Of a stretch of DNA of 64,000 nt, positions 52,898 to 63,706 are shown piece by piece. The first letter of the stretch is position 1. Each line of letters starts with the position of its first letter. The notes beneath the pieces are model-generated. The model did no database searches and was not told the DNA's origin. It saw nothing but the letters and a program-made list of their open reading frames with translations. The position numbers and the translations under genes are program-made. The DNA is from Nitrosomonas sp. Is79A3. Lineage in GTDB: Bacteria > Pseudomonadota > Gammaproteobacteria > Burkholderiales > Nitrosomonadaceae. The DNA is taken from NCBI RefSeq assembly GCF_000219585.1, contig NC_015731.1:3596001-3660000 (forward strand), read 5' to 3'.

Positions 52898-53638
52898 TTA
52901 TGGGTTTTTCTGGTTCTGCTGGCTCTGCTTGCTGATACGCAGCATTTCGTCCTCAATCCAAGCTTCCACTTTGGCATTCAATTCTCCGGCTTCCATTCCG
53001 GTGGGGTCGATCGGTTCGCCGATACTGACGGTGATCGTGCCGGGGTGTTTGACGAAAGAATTTCTCCCCCACAACTCACCGGCATTGTGCGCGACCGGCA
53101 CTACCGGCACATTGGTGTGCGTCGCCAGCCATGCGCCGCCGATGCGGTACTTGCCGCGTTGCCCCGGCGGGATACGTGTGCCTTCCGGAAATATCACAAT
53201 CCAGAATCCTTGGCTTAGCCGGTCTTTGCCTTGTTCAACGATTTGTTCCAAGGCCTTTTTCTTGGCACTGCGGTCGATCGCGATGGGGCTGGTCATCGCC
53301 AATCCCCAGCCAAAAAACGGAATGCGCAGTAATTCTTTTTTCAGTACCCACACTTGCGGCGGAAAAATTTTCTGGAAAGCCAGCGTTTCCCAGGCCGATT
53401 GGTGCTTCGAAATCACGATGCTCGGCGTTTTCGGAATATTCTCCGCGCCGATGATTTGATAACGAATGCCACACAGGTAACGCAGCAGAAACAGCATGAT
53501 CATTGTCCAACTGGAAGTCACGCGATAGCGGTTATGCGGTGACAACGGGAAACAGGCTAGTGTAAATAATGCATACGGCGGCGTAATAATGATTTGCAGC
53601 AACATGTACAGTGCTGAACGTAAAACTGCCACTGTCAT
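52898..53638 (-). CDS. plsC: 1-acyl-sn-glycerol-3-phosphate acyltransferase
   Basis: Adds the second acyl chain in phosphatidic acid synthesis, at the inner membrane. The 246-residue protein has an N-terminal hydrophobic region, the acyltransferase motif I as SKHQSAWETLA (histidine kept, and Glu in place of the usual Asp, as in a known bacterial subgroup), FGWGLAMTSPIAIDR, and motif III IFPEGTRIPPGQRG. It overlaps gmhB by 4 bases (ATGA). Confidence 0.93.
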   Translation of the reverse strand: MTVAVLRSALYMLLQIIITPPYALFTLACFPLSPHNRYRVTSSWTMIMLFLLRYLCGIRYQIIGAENIPKTPSIVISKHQSAWETLAFQKIFPPQVWVLKKELLRIPFFGWGLAMTSPIAIDRSAKKKALEQIVEQGKDRLSQGFWIVIFPEGTRIPPGQRGKYRIGGAWLATHTNVPVVPVAHNAGELWGRNSFVKHPGTITVSIGEPIDPTGMEAGELNAKVEAWIEDEMLRISKQSQQNQKNP

Positions 53639-54174
53639 TCCTCTCCAGCCAGCGCGTCGGCCACGGCGGCCAGATTCTCAAAAATCTGCGTCCCGGCGGG
53701 AATTTCCTTCGCCGTGCGCGTTGTTTGTCCATTGCCGGTCAGCACCAGCATCGGTATGGCACCGACTGTGGCGGCAGCCTGAAGATCCTTTAATGAATCA
53801 CCGACTGCAGGCGCATTCTTTAAATTAACTCCATAGCGCTGCATGATTTCATCCAATAAACCGGTTGCCGGTTTGCGGCAGGAACATTTATCCACACTGG
53901 TATGCGGGCAAAAAAATATGGCGTCAATACGCCCGCCTGCTTGATTGACCGCTTTGTACATCTTGTCATTAATGGCGTTATAAGTTGCCATGTCGAGCAA
54001 CCCGCGGCCGATACCTGATTGATTAGTGGCGATGACCACGCGATAGCCGGAATGCGTCAGCCGGGCAATCGCATCCAGGCTGCCGGGGATAGGAATCCAT
54101 TCCTCCGGTGTTTTGATAAATGCATCACTGCTCTGATTAATCACACCGGTTTGGTCGAGGATGATCAGTTTCAT
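53635..54174 (-). CDS. gmhB: GmhB-like heptose-bisphosphate phosphatase with altered motif I
   Basis: A 179-residue HAD-family protein matching D,D-heptose 1,7-bisphosphate phosphatase, an enzyme of LPS inner-core heptose synthesis. It has VVIATNQSGIGRGLL (motif II), the zinc-binding loop CPHTSVDKCSCRKP (three cysteines and a histidine) and VGDSLKDLQAA (motif IV). Motif I reads LDQTGVIN where the family has LDRDGVIN: the nucleophile D is kept but the second aspartate, the general acid/base, is Thr. Activity is therefore in doubt or altered. It lies in the glyQS operon, one base from glyS. Confidence 0.88.
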   Translation of the reverse strand: MKLIILDQTGVINQSSDAFIKTPEEWIPIPGSLDAIARLTHSGYRVVIATNQSGIGRGLLDMATYNAINDKMYKAVNQAGGRIDAIFFCPHTSVDKCSCRKPATGLLDEIMQRYGVNLKNAPAVGDSLKDLQAAATVGAIPMLVLTGNGQTTRTAKEIPAGTQIFENLAAVADALAGEE

Positions 54175-54175
54175 A

Positions 54176-56365
54176 TTAAGAGGCCAGTTTAGAGAGATCC
54201 GCTACGCGATTCATGATTTGGTGTAACTGTGCCAGTAAGGCAAGCCGGTTATTGCGCAGGGATTCATCTTCAACGTTCACCATCACATGATCAAAAAAAG
54301 TATCGACCGGCGATTTCAGCGCAGCGAGGATTTGCAGCGAAGCGGTGTAATCTCCGGAATCGAAAGCTTCTTTGGTTTTGGAAGAAAGGCTGGTCAATGT
54401 CTGATAGAGTGCCTGTTCGGCGGGCTCTTGTAATAAATCGGTATTCACAGCATCGCTGATACCGCCTTCCGATTTCTTAAGGATATTACCCACCCGCTTA
54501 TTGGCAGCCGCAAGACTGACCGCTTCCGGCAACGCGGCAAAAGCACGCACGGCAGCGAGGCGTTTGGGGATATCACTCAAATTTTGTGGATTCAAACTGA
54601 GAACGGCATCGACTTCCTGGGCAGAGTAGCCTTGTTCTCGTAAACTGCCCGCGAGGCGTTCATAAATAAACGCTAGTAATTGCTCACTTAATCCTTCTGG
54701 AACAGCACGGATTCTAGTACCTCGCGCCACTGTCTTTTCTCCGACATTCGATTTATAGAAGGATTGCGACCACTGATCTTCAATTACTGGGTCATAGATA
54801 ATTTTGATGACTTGTTGGATTAACACATTTAGTTTCAGCAACAAGTTTTTCTCAATCAAGATACGAATAACACCCAAGGCATGGCGGCGCAGTGCAAAAG
54901 GATCCTTGTCACCAGTCGGAATCTTACCAATTCCAAACATATTCACCAATGTTTCCAGCTTATCCGCCAGTGCCACATAGATACCAACAGAATTACGCGG
55001 CAATGCATCACCGGAGAAACGCGGTTTGTAATGATCTTCAATGGCAAACGCGACATCGTCGCTTAAATCTTCGTGTTGCGCATAATAGCGCCCCATAATG
55101 CCTTGCAGTTCCGGGAATTCACCGACCATATCGGTCAGCAAGTCGGCTTTTGCTAGCGTGGCGGCTTCATATGCTTGGGCAGCCAGTGTATTGCCGCCCA
55201 GTTGTTCGCCGATCATCTTTGCGATAGCGCGGACATAATGCATGCGCTTACCCTGCATACCCAGCTCATTGTGATAAACCACCTTGTCCAGCTCCGGCAC
55301 GCGCGATGCCAGTGTTTTTTTACGATCCTGATCGAAGAAAAACTGGGCATCGGCCAAGCGCGAATGCACCACGCGTTCATTGCCGCCGATGACCAAACTC
55401 GGATCGGTTGGTTGAATATTGGAGACCAGCAGAAACTTGTTGGCCAGTTTTCCCTGTGCATCCAGCAACGGAAAATATTTTTGATTGGCTTTCATGGTCA
55501 GGATCAAGCATTCCTGCGGTACTTGCAGAAATTCCGCAGCAAATGTGCCGACCAGGACATTAGGGTGTTCGACCAATGCGGTGACTTCGTCCAATAACGC
55601 GTCATCGTCAACCGGGGTAAGATTTTCCCGCGTGGCGGCTACGGCAAGCTGACGCGCGATTTCCGCACGGCGCTCTGCAAAACTGGCAATGACAGTACCT
55701 TCGGCGGCCAGTTGTTGCGCATAACTGTCCGCATTGTGCAACACAATGGGATTCACTTTCGCTTCAAAACGATGTCCTTGTGTTTCACGCCCGGCTTGCA
55801 GCCCCAGAATATTAATCGGAACAATATCGGCCCCATGCAGTGCAATCAGCACATGTACAGGGCGCACAAAATTAACGCTACTCCAGCCATCCGCTAACTG
55901 GTATGTCATCACCTTAGGGATCGGTAATTGACCGATTGCTTCCTCTAATGCTTTTTGCAGCCCCTCGGTTAATGGCGTGCCCTTAACCGTGCTGTCCCAA
56001 AATAATGTTTCCGTTTTGCCTTCCATCACGCGCTTCAACTGCGGCACGACCGATGCATCGGCACCCAGGCTCGCCAGTTTTTTCAATAACGGCGGTGTCG
56101 CCCGGCCTTGCTCGTCCAATCCAACGGTTGCCGGCATCAGCTTCTGCGCAATCGCTTTATCGGCTGCTTGTGCTGCCACATGGGTAATATGGACCGCCAG
56201 TCGCCGCGGCGAAGCATACGCTGTGGCCTGCGCTTCCTTCGACACGAGATCCTGTGCTTTCAAGCTGGCGGTTAATAATTCCGCAAAGCTGTTACCGAGC
56301 TGTTTCAGCGATTTGGGCGGTAACTCTTCGACCAATAATTCAACGAGTAGATTTCTGGATGTCAT
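54176..56365 (-). CDS. glyS: Glycyl-tRNA synthetase beta subunit
   Basis: tRNA-binding subunit of the alpha2-beta2 glycyl-tRNA synthetase. The 729-residue protein starts at the ATG at 56365, which overlaps the glyQ stop (ATGA). Family features are [19 protein letters not shown] at the N-terminus, [33 protein letters not shown], and the HD-like region with [20 protein letters not shown]. The C-terminal anticodon-binding domain is complete ([20 protein letters not shown]). The frame upstream of 56365 is open but lies within glyQ. Confidence 0.96.
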   Translation of the reverse strand: MTSRNLLVELLVEELPPKSLKQLGNSFAELLTASLKAQDLVSKEAQATAYASPRRLAVHITHVAAQAADKAIAQKLMPATVGLDEQGRATPPLLKKLASLGADASVVPQLKRVMEGKTETLFWDSTVKGTPLTEGLQKALEEAIGQLPIPKVMTYQLADGWSSVNFVRPVHVLIALHGADIVPINILGLQAGRETQGHRFEAKVNPIVLHNADSYAQQLAAEGTVIASFAERRAEIARQLAVAATRENLTPVDDDALLDEVTALVEHPNVLVGTFAAEFLQVPQECLILTMKANQKYFPLLDAQGKLANKFLLVSNIQPTDPSLVIGGNERVVHSRLADAQFFFDQDRKKTLASRVPELDKVVYHNELGMQGKRMHYVRAIAKMIGEQLGGNTLAAQAYEAATLAKADLLTDMVGEFPELQGIMGRYYAQHEDLSDDVAFAIEDHYKPRFSGDALPRNSVGIYVALADKLETLVNMFGIGKIPTGDKDPFALRRHALGVIRILIEKNLLLKLNVLIQQVIKIIYDPVIEDQWSQSFYKSNVGEKTVARGTRIRAVPEGLSEQLLAFIYERLAGSLREQGYSAQEVDAVLSLNPQNLSDIPKRLAAVRAFAALPEAVSLAAANKRVGNILKKSEGGISDAVNTDLLQEPAEQALYQTLTSLSSKTKEAFDSGDYTASLQILAALKSPVDTFFDHVMVNVEDESLRNNRLALLAQLHQIMNRVADLSKLAS

Positions 56366-57285
56366 GCTGACTCTGCTGAATTTGGCATTTGCGCAACCCA
56401 TTCACGCGGCGCCAGCGGGAAAGGTGGATTCAAGTTTTTGCGGCTGTCGTAATAAGCCTTGGCGACCTGCCGTGACAGATTACGGATACGGCCGATATAC
56501 GCAGCGCGTTCGGTAACTGAAATAGCGCCGCGCGCATCGAGCAGATTGAACGTATGCGCCGCTTTCAGCACTTGCTCGTAGGCGGGTAACACCAACTGCT
56601 TTTCGATAAGGTGATTGGCTTGCGCTTCGTGCTTGCCGAACGCCAGAAACAGAAATTCGGTGTCACTGTGTTCAAAGTTATACTTGGATTGCTCGACTTC
56701 GTTTTGATGATACACATCGTGATAAGTCAATCCCTTTGTCCATGTCAGATCAAACACGCTTTCCACGCCTTGCAGATACATGGCCAGGCGCTCTAATCCA
56801 TAGGTAATTTCACCAGTAGCCGGTTTGCAATCAATGCCGCCGACCTGCTGGAAATAGGTAAATTGCGTCACTTCCATGCCATTGAGCCAAACCTCCCAGC
56901 CCAGACCCCAAGCGCCCAATGTCGGATTTTCCCAATCATCTTCAACCAGACGTACGTCATTCTGCGTTAAATCAAACCCGAGTTCGCGCAACGAATCCAA
57001 ATACAAATCCAGAATATTTTTCGGTGCCGGTTTGAGCACTACCTGAAATTGATAATAGTGCTGCAAACGATTGGGGTTGTCGCCATAACGCCCGTCTTTC
57101 GGGCGGCGCGCCGGTTGCACATACGCTGCTTTCCATGGCTCGGGGCCTATTGCGCGCAAGAAAGTGGCGGTATGACTTGTTCCTGCGCCGACTTCCATAT
57201 CGTAAGGCTGCAGAATCGCGCAACCCTGCTTGTCCCAATACCGCTGCAGCGTGAGAATAATTTCCTGGAAAGTAAGTGTTGCCAT
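56362..57285 (-). CDS. glyQ: Glycyl-tRNA synthetase alpha subunit
   Basis: Catalytic subunit of glycyl-tRNA synthetase (class II). The 307-residue protein has the strong family signatures [72 protein letters not shown] and [15 protein letters not shown]. It is full-length. The gene begins 46 bases after lnt, and is translationally coupled to glyS. Confidence 0.97.
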   Translation of the reverse strand: MATLTFQEIILTLQRYWDKQGCAILQPYDMEVGAGTSHTATFLRAIGPEPWKAAYVQPARRPKDGRYGDNPNRLQHYYQFQVVLKPAPKNILDLYLDSLRELGFDLTQNDVRLVEDDWENPTLGAWGLGWEVWLNGMEVTQFTYFQQVGGIDCKPATGEITYGLERLAMYLQGVESVFDLTWTKGLTYHDVYHQNEVEQSKYNFEHSDTEFLFLAFGKHEAQANHLIEKQLVLPAYEQVLKAAHTFNLLDARGAISVTERAAYIGRIRNLSRQVAKAYYDSRKNLNPPFPLAPREWVAQMPNSAESA

Positions 57286-57331
57286 GAAGAACCTGGTTTA
57301 AACCAGCACCAAAATGAAAATTAATCGGATT

Positions 57332-58843
57332 TTACAGGGTTTTCCGCCTGGCGCGAAAGGCGGATATCAATCCGATGCACAATATCAAGCCGGCAAGTCC
57401 AAGCACCGGGTAATTTCCCATGCGCACATAAGGCGTGGCGCCGGTGAAACCTTGAGCCAATCCGTGCAGTGCTGCGGTAGTAAAAATCTCGATGGTTTGC
57501 AATACCCTGCCGCGTTCATCGATGATCGCGGTCACCCCGGTATTGGTAGCGCGTAACATATAGCGCCCGGTTTCCAATGCGCGCATTTGGGAAATTTGCA
57601 AGTGTTGCTGCGGTCCGATCGAGCGTCCGAACCAGGCATCGTTGCTGACATTCACCAGCATCGTCGCCTGCGGTAACTGATAAATAATTTCTTCGCCAAA
57701 CACATCTTCGTAACAGATATTAATCGCAACCCGTTGCCCCGCCAGATCCATCGGCTGTTGATCCAAACTGCCACGCGAGAAATCCGATAGCGGGATTTTC
57801 AGCACCTCAATAACCCAACCGAATATCGGTTTTAACGGAATAAATTCACCAAAAGGAACCAGGTGGTGTTTGCGATAACGCTGCTCCGGCGCAGAGCCGT
57901 AGCTGAACATCGTATTATAATAATCATCGCCGTCATCGGTCGTACGCTCAGCCAAACCAATCAAGACGTCGCCGTTGTTATTTCTGGCATGCGCGGCAAG
58001 ATGCGATAAATAGGATTGTGGTACGACATCGCTAAAAAGCGGGATGGAAATTTCCGGCGTCACAATCAACCGGCTGTCACTTTCCAAAATCAGTTTAGCG
58101 TAAGTCTCCATGGTGTTCTCGAGATGATCATCCCGCCACTTCATATTCTGCGCAATATTGCCTTGCAGTAAGCTAACCGTGACCGGCTCACCGAGCGGTT
58201 TAATCCATTCAATAGCCTGCAAACCAAAACCGCCGAACCAAATCAGCATCAAGGGCAACCCATAACGCCAATTTCTAAGCCCTTTATCAATCCAGAAGAA
58301 CAGTAAGGCAGCGCTAAATACCACAACCATGGAAATGCCATAAACACCGATGATCGGCGCAAAACCAGCCAATGGGCTAAAAGGCGCTTGTGAATAACCC
58401 AGCGTCAACCAGGGAAAACCGGTAAACAGATTGCCGCGCAGCCATTCAAACAACATCCACAGCGCCGCAGCGGTCGATGCCCAGACAAACGGTGAAGTAC
58501 GGCGAAACTTGGTCAAGATCCAAAAACTGAACGCGGGAAATAGCGACAGGTAAGCACAGAGTATAATCAGTGCCGTAACAGCGGCCGACATCGGCATTGC
58601 GCCAAAATCGTGCAAGCTGACATAAATCCAAGTTACTCCTGCACAAAATAGCCCCATGCCAAAACAAAATCCAAGTAACGCTGCTTGCAGAGAGGTCCGG
58701 CTTTTGTGGCAAAATCCCAACAGCACTGCTAGCGTAATGGCAGGAACAGGGAAAAGATAAAATGGCGCAAAACCGAGTACAGTCAGCATACCCAGTAAAA
58801 AAACAATAAGCAGTTTGAGGTAAGGATTCTTCAATTGAGTCAA
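57332..58843 (-). CDS. lnt: Apolipoprotein N-acyltransferase
   Basis: Inner-membrane enzyme that adds the third acyl chain to lipoproteins. The 503-residue protein has six N-terminal transmembrane segments and a periplasmic nitrilase-like domain with the Glu-Lys-Cys triad: E in IVTPEISIPLF, K in FGEFIPLKPIF (with the upstream KHHLVPFGE) and C in AINICYEDVFG. A final transmembrane helix precedes the tail. It is the first gene of the lnt-glyQ-glyS-gmhB-plsC-metallopeptidase operon. LolB, an outer-membrane lipoprotein insertion factor, is encoded 4 kb away. Confidence 0.95.
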   Translation of the reverse strand: MTQLKNPYLKLLIVFLLGMLTVLGFAPFYLFPVPAITLAVLLGFCHKSRTSLQAALLGFCFGMGLFCAGVTWIYVSLHDFGAMPMSAAVTALIILCAYLSLFPAFSFWILTKFRRTSPFVWASTAAALWMLFEWLRGNLFTGFPWLTLGYSQAPFSPLAGFAPIIGVYGISMVVVFSAALLFFWIDKGLRNWRYGLPLMLIWFGGFGLQAIEWIKPLGEPVTVSLLQGNIAQNMKWRDDHLENTMETYAKLILESDSRLIVTPEISIPLFSDVVPQSYLSHLAAHARNNNGDVLIGLAERTTDDGDDYYNTMFSYGSAPEQRYRKHHLVPFGEFIPLKPIFGWVIEVLKIPLSDFSRGSLDQQPMDLAGQRVAINICYEDVFGEEIIYQLPQATMLVNVSNDAWFGRSIGPQQHLQISQMRALETGRYMLRATNTGVTAIIDERGRVLQTIEIFTTAALHGLAQGFTGATPYVRMGNYPVLGLAGLILCIGLISAFRARRKTL

Positions 58844-59226
58844 TATTGGATAAAGGATTTGGTAAAAATACGCTGCAGATTAACTGATATTTATCGTGTG
58901 CAGTCTAAAACTACTATGAACTTTCATGATTTAATGTTGTTCTCAGCATTTGCCTTATCATAAATTAATCGGTAACCGCTTTGCGCACAATTTTAATCTT
59001 ACTTTTCGTAGCGGCAGTAAATATTGCTGTATGCTAAATAATTATTTATTCACTTTATTACTGGTATAAAAGTAGAATATGCAAATTATCTTGAATAAAG
59101 TTCAGCCAAAAACCAAGAGCTGCTTTAAATGAAGAATGCTATGAGCGCTATGATTTTAGGGTTCCTTCAAGTGCTGCAAAAAGTTGTATGTTTTTATCAT
59201 ATATTTGAAAATCAATCGGATTTCTC
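58844..59226. other. Intergenic region between lnt and the TPR lipoprotein gene
   Basis: 383 AT-rich bases between divergent genes. It should hold both promoters. I see no RNA gene, repeat family member or convincing operator in it. Confidence 0.5.
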
Positions 59227-60963
59227 ATGAAATTTAAAATTCTATGCATGTTATTGCTCTCTGGACTCACTGCCTGCGCGCAGATTCCCAATAAGGAGGA
59301 GGTAGAAAAAACAGGAGAATCCGCTGAACAAGAAGATATCAGTCAACTCAATTTACCCAAACAGGAACTGACTGCACCTATTTTGTTTGATTTTTTAGTC
59401 GGCGAAACTGCATTACAGCGCGGCAATCTTGATATTGCAGTCAGCCGCTATGTCAAACTGGCAAAGACAACACGCGACCCCAGAATTGCTAAGCGCGCAA
59501 CCGAAATTGCACTGCACGCCGGAAATCCATTTGCAGCAGAACAAGCTGCTGCAATGTGGGTTGAACTTGAGCCTGATTCGACGGATGCCCGCCAAACCAT
59601 TGCGGCATTGCTAGTCAACATGGGCAAATTGGATGCAGCACGGCCTCACCTTGAGAAATTACTGGCTTCGGAAAAAGACAGTGTTGGCAATGCCTTTATG
59701 CAACTCAATCAACTATTGTCACGAAATACGGATAAAGCAGCAACATTACAGTTAATACAACGGCTTTCTCAACCTTATAAAGATGTTCCGGAAGTACATT
59801 TTGCAATTTCCCAGGCAGCGTGGTTTGCCAATCAGCACCCCCTCGCTGCGGAAGAAATGCAGCGGGCACTCGCTCTACGTCCCGGATGGGAAATCGCAGC
59901 AGTTCATAACGGAAGAATATTACAACGCGCATCAAGCGCTGACGCGAGTGAATTCTATCGAGACTATCTGAATAAGTATCCTGCGGCCAATGAAGTAAGA
60001 ATTGCTTATGCCCGGTTATTAATCGCCGACAACCATGCTGATCTGGCGCGCGAGCAACTGCAATGGTTATTGGAAAAGAATCCTGAAGATGCTGAGATTA
60101 CTTTGGCAATCGGATTGTTAGCTACTGAAATGGGTGATTTTGATACCACAGAAAAAAGTTTCAACAAGGCGCTGAGTCTGGGCTATAAAGATACCAATGC
60201 CGTGCATTTTTACCTGGGCCAGATTTATGAGGAAACCAAACGCCCCGATATGGCAATGCAATCCTATCGGATGGTAAAAAGCGGCGGCCGCTATTTGCCC
60301 GCACAGATACGCTACGCAGACTTACTGGCATTGAAAGGTCATCTGAAAGAAGCCCGCGAACATCTGCAAAAACTTCCGGCGGCTAATGATCAACAAGCTG
60401 CACATTTAATATTGGCGGAAGCGCAAATTTTACGAAGATCGAAAGCGCATAAAGAAGTATTTGACCTGCTAAATGATGGTCTTAAGAAGCTGCCTGATTA
60501 CCCCGAATTGCTCTATGATCGTGCTTTGGCAGCCGACAAGCTTGGCAAATTTAATATTCTTGAGCAGGATTTGCGTAAACTGATAAAACTCAAACCTGAC
60601 AATGCGCACGCTTACAATGCCCTGGGCTACAGTCTTGCTGAGCGCGGCGCACAATTGCCGGAAGCACTGAAATTAATTAGAAAAGCAGTTGAGCTTTCTC
60701 CGGAGGATCCTTATATTATGGATAGTCTGGGTTGGGTATACTATCGCATGGGTAATTTTGTGGAAGGATTGAATTACTTAAATCTGGCTTTCTCAGCCCG
60801 CCCGGATCCAGAAATTGCGGCACACCTGGGTGAAGTGCTTTGGGCAAAGGGTGCTAAAGACGATGCCAAAGATATCTGGCGCTATGCCCTAGAAAAAGAT
60901 CCCGATAACGATATATTGCTTGAGACGCTACAGCGTCTTCTAAAAAAGAAAGCCATTGATTAA
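59227..60963 (+). CDS. TPR-repeat lipoprotein
   Basis: A 578-residue envelope protein with a lipoprotein signal (LLLSGLTACAQ, lipidated C17). It is made almost wholly of tetratricopeptide-like repeats, from about residue 50 to 570; clear units include NAFMQLNQLLSRNTDKAATL, AVHFYLGQIYEETKRPDMAM, NAYNALGYSLAERGAQLPEA and YIMDSLGWVYYRMGNFVEGL. Proteins of this type are encoded before lolB and ispE in betaproteobacteria and are thought to scaffold envelope complexes. It is followed by minCDE and lolB here; the order is conserved in part. Confidence 0.9.
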   Translation: MKFKILCMLLLSGLTACAQIPNKEEVEKTGESAEQEDISQLNLPKQELTAPILFDFLVGETALQRGNLDIAVSRYVKLAKTTRDPRIAKRATEIALHAGNPFAAEQAAAMWVELEPDSTDARQTIAALLVNMGKLDAARPHLEKLLASEKDSVGNAFMQLNQLLSRNTDKAATLQLIQRLSQPYKDVPEVHFAISQAAWFANQHPLAAEEMQRALALRPGWEIAAVHNGRILQRASSADASEFYRDYLNKYPAANEVRIAYARLLIADNHADLAREQLQWLLEKNPEDAEITLAIGLLATEMGDFDTTEKSFNKALSLGYKDTNAVHFYLGQIYEETKRPDMAMQSYRMVKSGGRYLPAQIRYADLLALKGHLKEAREHLQKLPAANDQQAAHLILAEAQILRRSKAHKEVFDLLNDGLKKLPDYPELLYDRALAADKLGKFNILEQDLRKLIKLKPDNAHAYNALGYSLAERGAQLPEALKLIRKAVELSPEDPYIMDSLGWVYYRMGNFVEGLNYLNLAFSARPDPEIAAHLGEVLWAKGAKDDAKDIWRYALEKDPDNDILLETLQRLLKKKAID

Positions 60964-61071
60964 ATGTTTTTTAATGGATTCGACTGGAGCATTTGATAAC
61001 CTAATAAATGCAATGCTATTGATCCATATAATTAAAAAACTCCCTGTGCAGCTATCAATAGATTCTCAAAA

Positions 61072-61821
61072 ATGCTAAATACTCCACCAGCACTTGAATT
61101 CAAAAGCAGCACTTTTTTTGCGCCGATTTTGATCCTTTACACGCATGATATGATTGCAATTGAGCAAACACTGCAAGAGAAAATTAATCTGGCACCCGAG
61201 TTTTTTAAGGACTCCCCCTTGATTATCGATTTGCGTGAACTAAACAAGTTAAATCAGGATCTGGATTTTGTTCAAATAACACAGCTATTGCGTAGAGTAG
61301 GTTTTTTCCCAGTAGGTATCCGTGGCGGTAATGAGCAACAAAATAAGCAAGCACGGACATTATCAATACCGATAGACACAGTACGCGAACAAGGTAATTC
61401 AATCACAATTGGTGAAGCACAAAAGCAAGAAGCCGTTCCGGAAGTAACCGTTGCCAAGGAGCCAGTAAGTCCAGCCGTTGCTCCACAGGCTCCAGCAGCA
61501 GCAACATTGATCACTCAGCCGATCCGATCGGGGCAGCGTATCTATGCGTCCGGCGATCTGATCATTTTGTCCCAAGTCAGCGCGGGTGCCGAAATTATGG
61601 CTGAAGGCAATATACACGTCTATAATACGCTGAGGGGCCGCGCGCTGGCTGGTGTGCATGGCAACACAGCCGCCAGGATATTTTGTTTTGATTTGCAAGC
61701 GGAGCTTATTTCAATCGCCGGGGATTATAAAACCAGTGAAGATTTAAACAAGCAAACATACAATAATCCGGTGCAAATATATTTACAGAATCATGCTTTG
61801 ATCATTAAAGAGATTGCTTAA
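61072..61821 (+). CDS. minC: Septum-site determining protein MinC
   Basis: Inhibitor of FtsZ ring formation away from midcell. The 249-residue protein has the N-terminal FtsZ-inhibiting domain (LEFKSSTFFAPILILYTHDM, FKDSPLIIDLRELNKL), a linker rich in Ala and Pro (VSPAVAPQAPAAATL) and the C-terminal beta-helix that binds MinD (RSGQRIYASGDLIILSQVSA, EGNIHVYNTLRGRALAGVHG). It heads the minCDE operon. Confidence 0.95.
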   Translation: MLNTPPALEFKSSTFFAPILILYTHDMIAIEQTLQEKINLAPEFFKDSPLIIDLRELNKLNQDLDFVQITQLLRRVGFFPVGIRGGNEQQNKQARTLSIPIDTVREQGNSITIGEAQKQEAVPEVTVAKEPVSPAVAPQAPAAATLITQPIRSGQRIYASGDLIILSQVSAGAEIMAEGNIHVYNTLRGRALAGVHGNTAARIFCFDLQAELISIAGDYKTSEDLNKQTYNNPVQIYLQNHALIIKEIA

Positions 61822-61845
61822 GACCAAATAGCAAAGGAGGCTCAA

Positions 61846-62658
61846 TTGGCAAGAATTATAGTTGTGACATCAGGCAAAGGTGGCGTTGGTAAAACAACAA
61901 CAAGCGCAGCGATTGCCATGGGACTGGCAAAAGCCGGTCACAAGACGGCCGTTATTGATTTTGATGTGGGTTTACGGAATCTGGACTTGATTTTAGGATG
62001 CGAACGGCGAGTTGTCTATGATTTTATCAACGTTATCAATGGTGAAGCCAGTCTCAACCAAGCACTCATTCGTGATAAAAACTGCAATCTGCTTTATATT
62101 CTCCCCGCTTCTCAAACGCGCGATAAAGATGCGTTGACTGAAGAAGGCGTTGGCCGAGTATTAGACGAATTATCCAAAGATTTTGAATATATTGTTTGCG
62201 ATTCTCCTGCAGGGATTGAAAAAGGCGCAAACTTGGCGCTTTATTTTGCGGATGACGCCTTCGTTGTTACCAATCCGGAAATTTCTTCGGTTAGAGATTC
62301 AGATCGTATGTTAGGTATTTTATCCAGTAAATCACGCCGAGCTGAGCGCAATGAAGATCCGATCAAGGAATATTTGTTACTTACCCGGTATGATGCTGAC
62401 AGAGTAAAATCAGGAGAAATGTTGAGTCTTGAAGACGTACAAGAAATTTTATCCCTGGAATTATTGGGTATTATTCCTGAATCAAAATCAGTCTTGTCCG
62501 CATCCAATGCCGGTATTCCAGTAATTCTGGATGAAAAGAGTGAAGCAGGTCAGGCTTATGCCGATGTGGTAGCGCGATATTTAGGGGAGAAACGTCCGCA
62601 TCGATTTATTGATGGTAAACAAGGATTTCTCAGGAGGCTTTTCGGAGGAAGAAAATGA
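61846..62658 (+). CDS. minD: Septum-site determining ATPase MinD
   Basis: Membrane-binding ATPase that recruits MinC and oscillates with MinE. The 270-residue protein has the deviant Walker A motif [13 protein letters not shown] (with the signature lysine), the switch region [34 protein letters not shown], and a C-terminal amphipathic membrane helix ([11 protein letters not shown]). The start is TTG at 61846 behind the strong AAAGGAGG. It overlaps minE by 4 bases. Confidence 0.96.
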   Translation: MARIIVVTSGKGGVGKTTTSAAIAMGLAKAGHKTAVIDFDVGLRNLDLILGCERRVVYDFINVINGEASLNQALIRDKNCNLLYILPASQTRDKDALTEEGVGRVLDELSKDFEYIVCDSPAGIEKGANLALYFADDAFVVTNPEISSVRDSDRMLGILSSKSRRAERNEDPIKEYLLLTRYDADRVKSGEMLSLEDVQEILSLELLGIIPESKSVLSASNAGIPVILDEKSEAGQAYADVVARYLGEKRPHRFIDGKQGFLRRLFGGRK

Positions 62659-62933
62659 GCTTACTGGATTATTTTAGATCATCTAAACCTAAAACTGCAT
62701 CGGTTGCCAAAGAGAGATTACAAATTCTTGTTGCGCACGAACGCAGCTATCGCAATCAACCTTCCTATCTACCGCAATTGCAAAAAGAGCTTTTAGAGGT
62801 TATCCGTAAATATGTGAATGTGGATCAGGACGCGATATCAGTCAATTTTGAGCAAGATGAGAATCAGGAAACACTGGAACTCAATATCGTACTGCCTGAT
62901 TATCAACAAACCAATAAGACCATAAATAATTAA
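62655..62933 (+). CDS. minE: Cell division topological specificity factor MinE
   Basis: Stimulates MinD ATPase and drives the pole-to-pole oscillation. The 92-residue protein has the N-terminal MinD-binding/membrane segment ([20 protein letters not shown]), the contact helix [11 protein letters not shown] and the topological specificity domain ([20 protein letters not shown]). It is full-length and coupled to minD by ATGA. Confidence 0.95.
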   Translation: MSLLDYFRSSKPKTASVAKERLQILVAHERSYRNQPSYLPQLQKELLEVIRKYVNVDQDAISVNFEQDENQETLELNIVLPDYQQTNKTINN

Positions 62934-62955
62934 ACTGAGGCCTATCCCGTGCACA

Positions 62956-63660
62956 TTGGTAATTTATGGATTGATATCAGCTAGTTTTAACATTGAATTG
63001 AAAGATTATAAATTACCGGTAAATGGGTTCAAAATTAGTCCATGGAATGTTATTCCGTGGATTCTGATATGCTGTATTTTCACTCTTTTTTCCGGTTGTG
63101 CGACACTGCCCGGTCAAACCAAAGCGGACGCGGTTGTCAAAACTATTTTAACTGAGCCAGCTGCAAATACCCAGAATGGTTCAGCCACTGATTTCAATAT
63201 CCTCGGCAGGATATCCATCCAGGATGAGAAACAAAGTTTCTCCGGCAGTTTCCGCTGGCAGCACTTGGCAACAAGTGATGAAATTCTGTTGTTTACACCG
63301 CTTGGTCAGGCGGTGGCCGAAATTACAAAAGATGACGAGGGTGTGCGTTTGATTACCTCAAAGCTTGAAGCTTTTTATGCAACGGATGTAGAGAATCTGA
63401 CGCAAGAAATTCTGGGCTGGCGCATGCCGCTTAATGGTTTGCAATACTGGATACAAGGCACACATTCGCCAGTTACCGCAGCGGAAAAGGATCTGGATAA
63501 CAAAGACCGGATTGTAGTCATCCGGCAAGATGGCTGGCACATTCACTATAGTAGCTTCGCCCCCGCGCAGATAAATTTAATACCACTCCCCAAAGTATTG
63601 AATTTATTCTATCAGAACCTAAAAATCAGACTGGTAGTCGATGATTGGAAAGTCGAATAA
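62956..63660 (+). CDS. lolB: Outer-membrane lipoprotein LolB
   Basis: Receives lipoproteins from LolA and inserts them in the outer membrane. The protein has a lipobox FSGCATLPG (C48 counted from the TTG at 62956), then the LolB fold with FNILGRISIQDEKQSFSGSF, WQHLATSDEILLFTPLGQAV, TQEILGWRMPLNGLQYWIQG and the C-terminal LKIRLVVDDWKV. The start is uncertain: TTG at 62956, 62971 or 62998, none with a strong ribosome-binding site. It lies before ispE as in most proteobacteria. Confidence 0.9.
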   Translation: MVIYGLISASFNIELKDYKLPVNGFKISPWNVIPWILICCIFTLFSGCATLPGQTKADAVVKTILTEPAANTQNGSATDFNILGRISIQDEKQSFSGSFRWQHLATSDEILLFTPLGQAVAEITKDDEGVRLITSKLEAFYATDVENLTQEILGWRMPLNGLQYWIQGTHSPVTAAEKDLDNKDRIVVIRQDGWHIHYSSFAPAQINLIPLPKVLNLFYQNLKIRLVVDDWKVE

Positions 63661-63706
63661 ATTATTCTTACACTAAAGCTATAACCGTTTATTCTTAAAT
63701 TAATTC

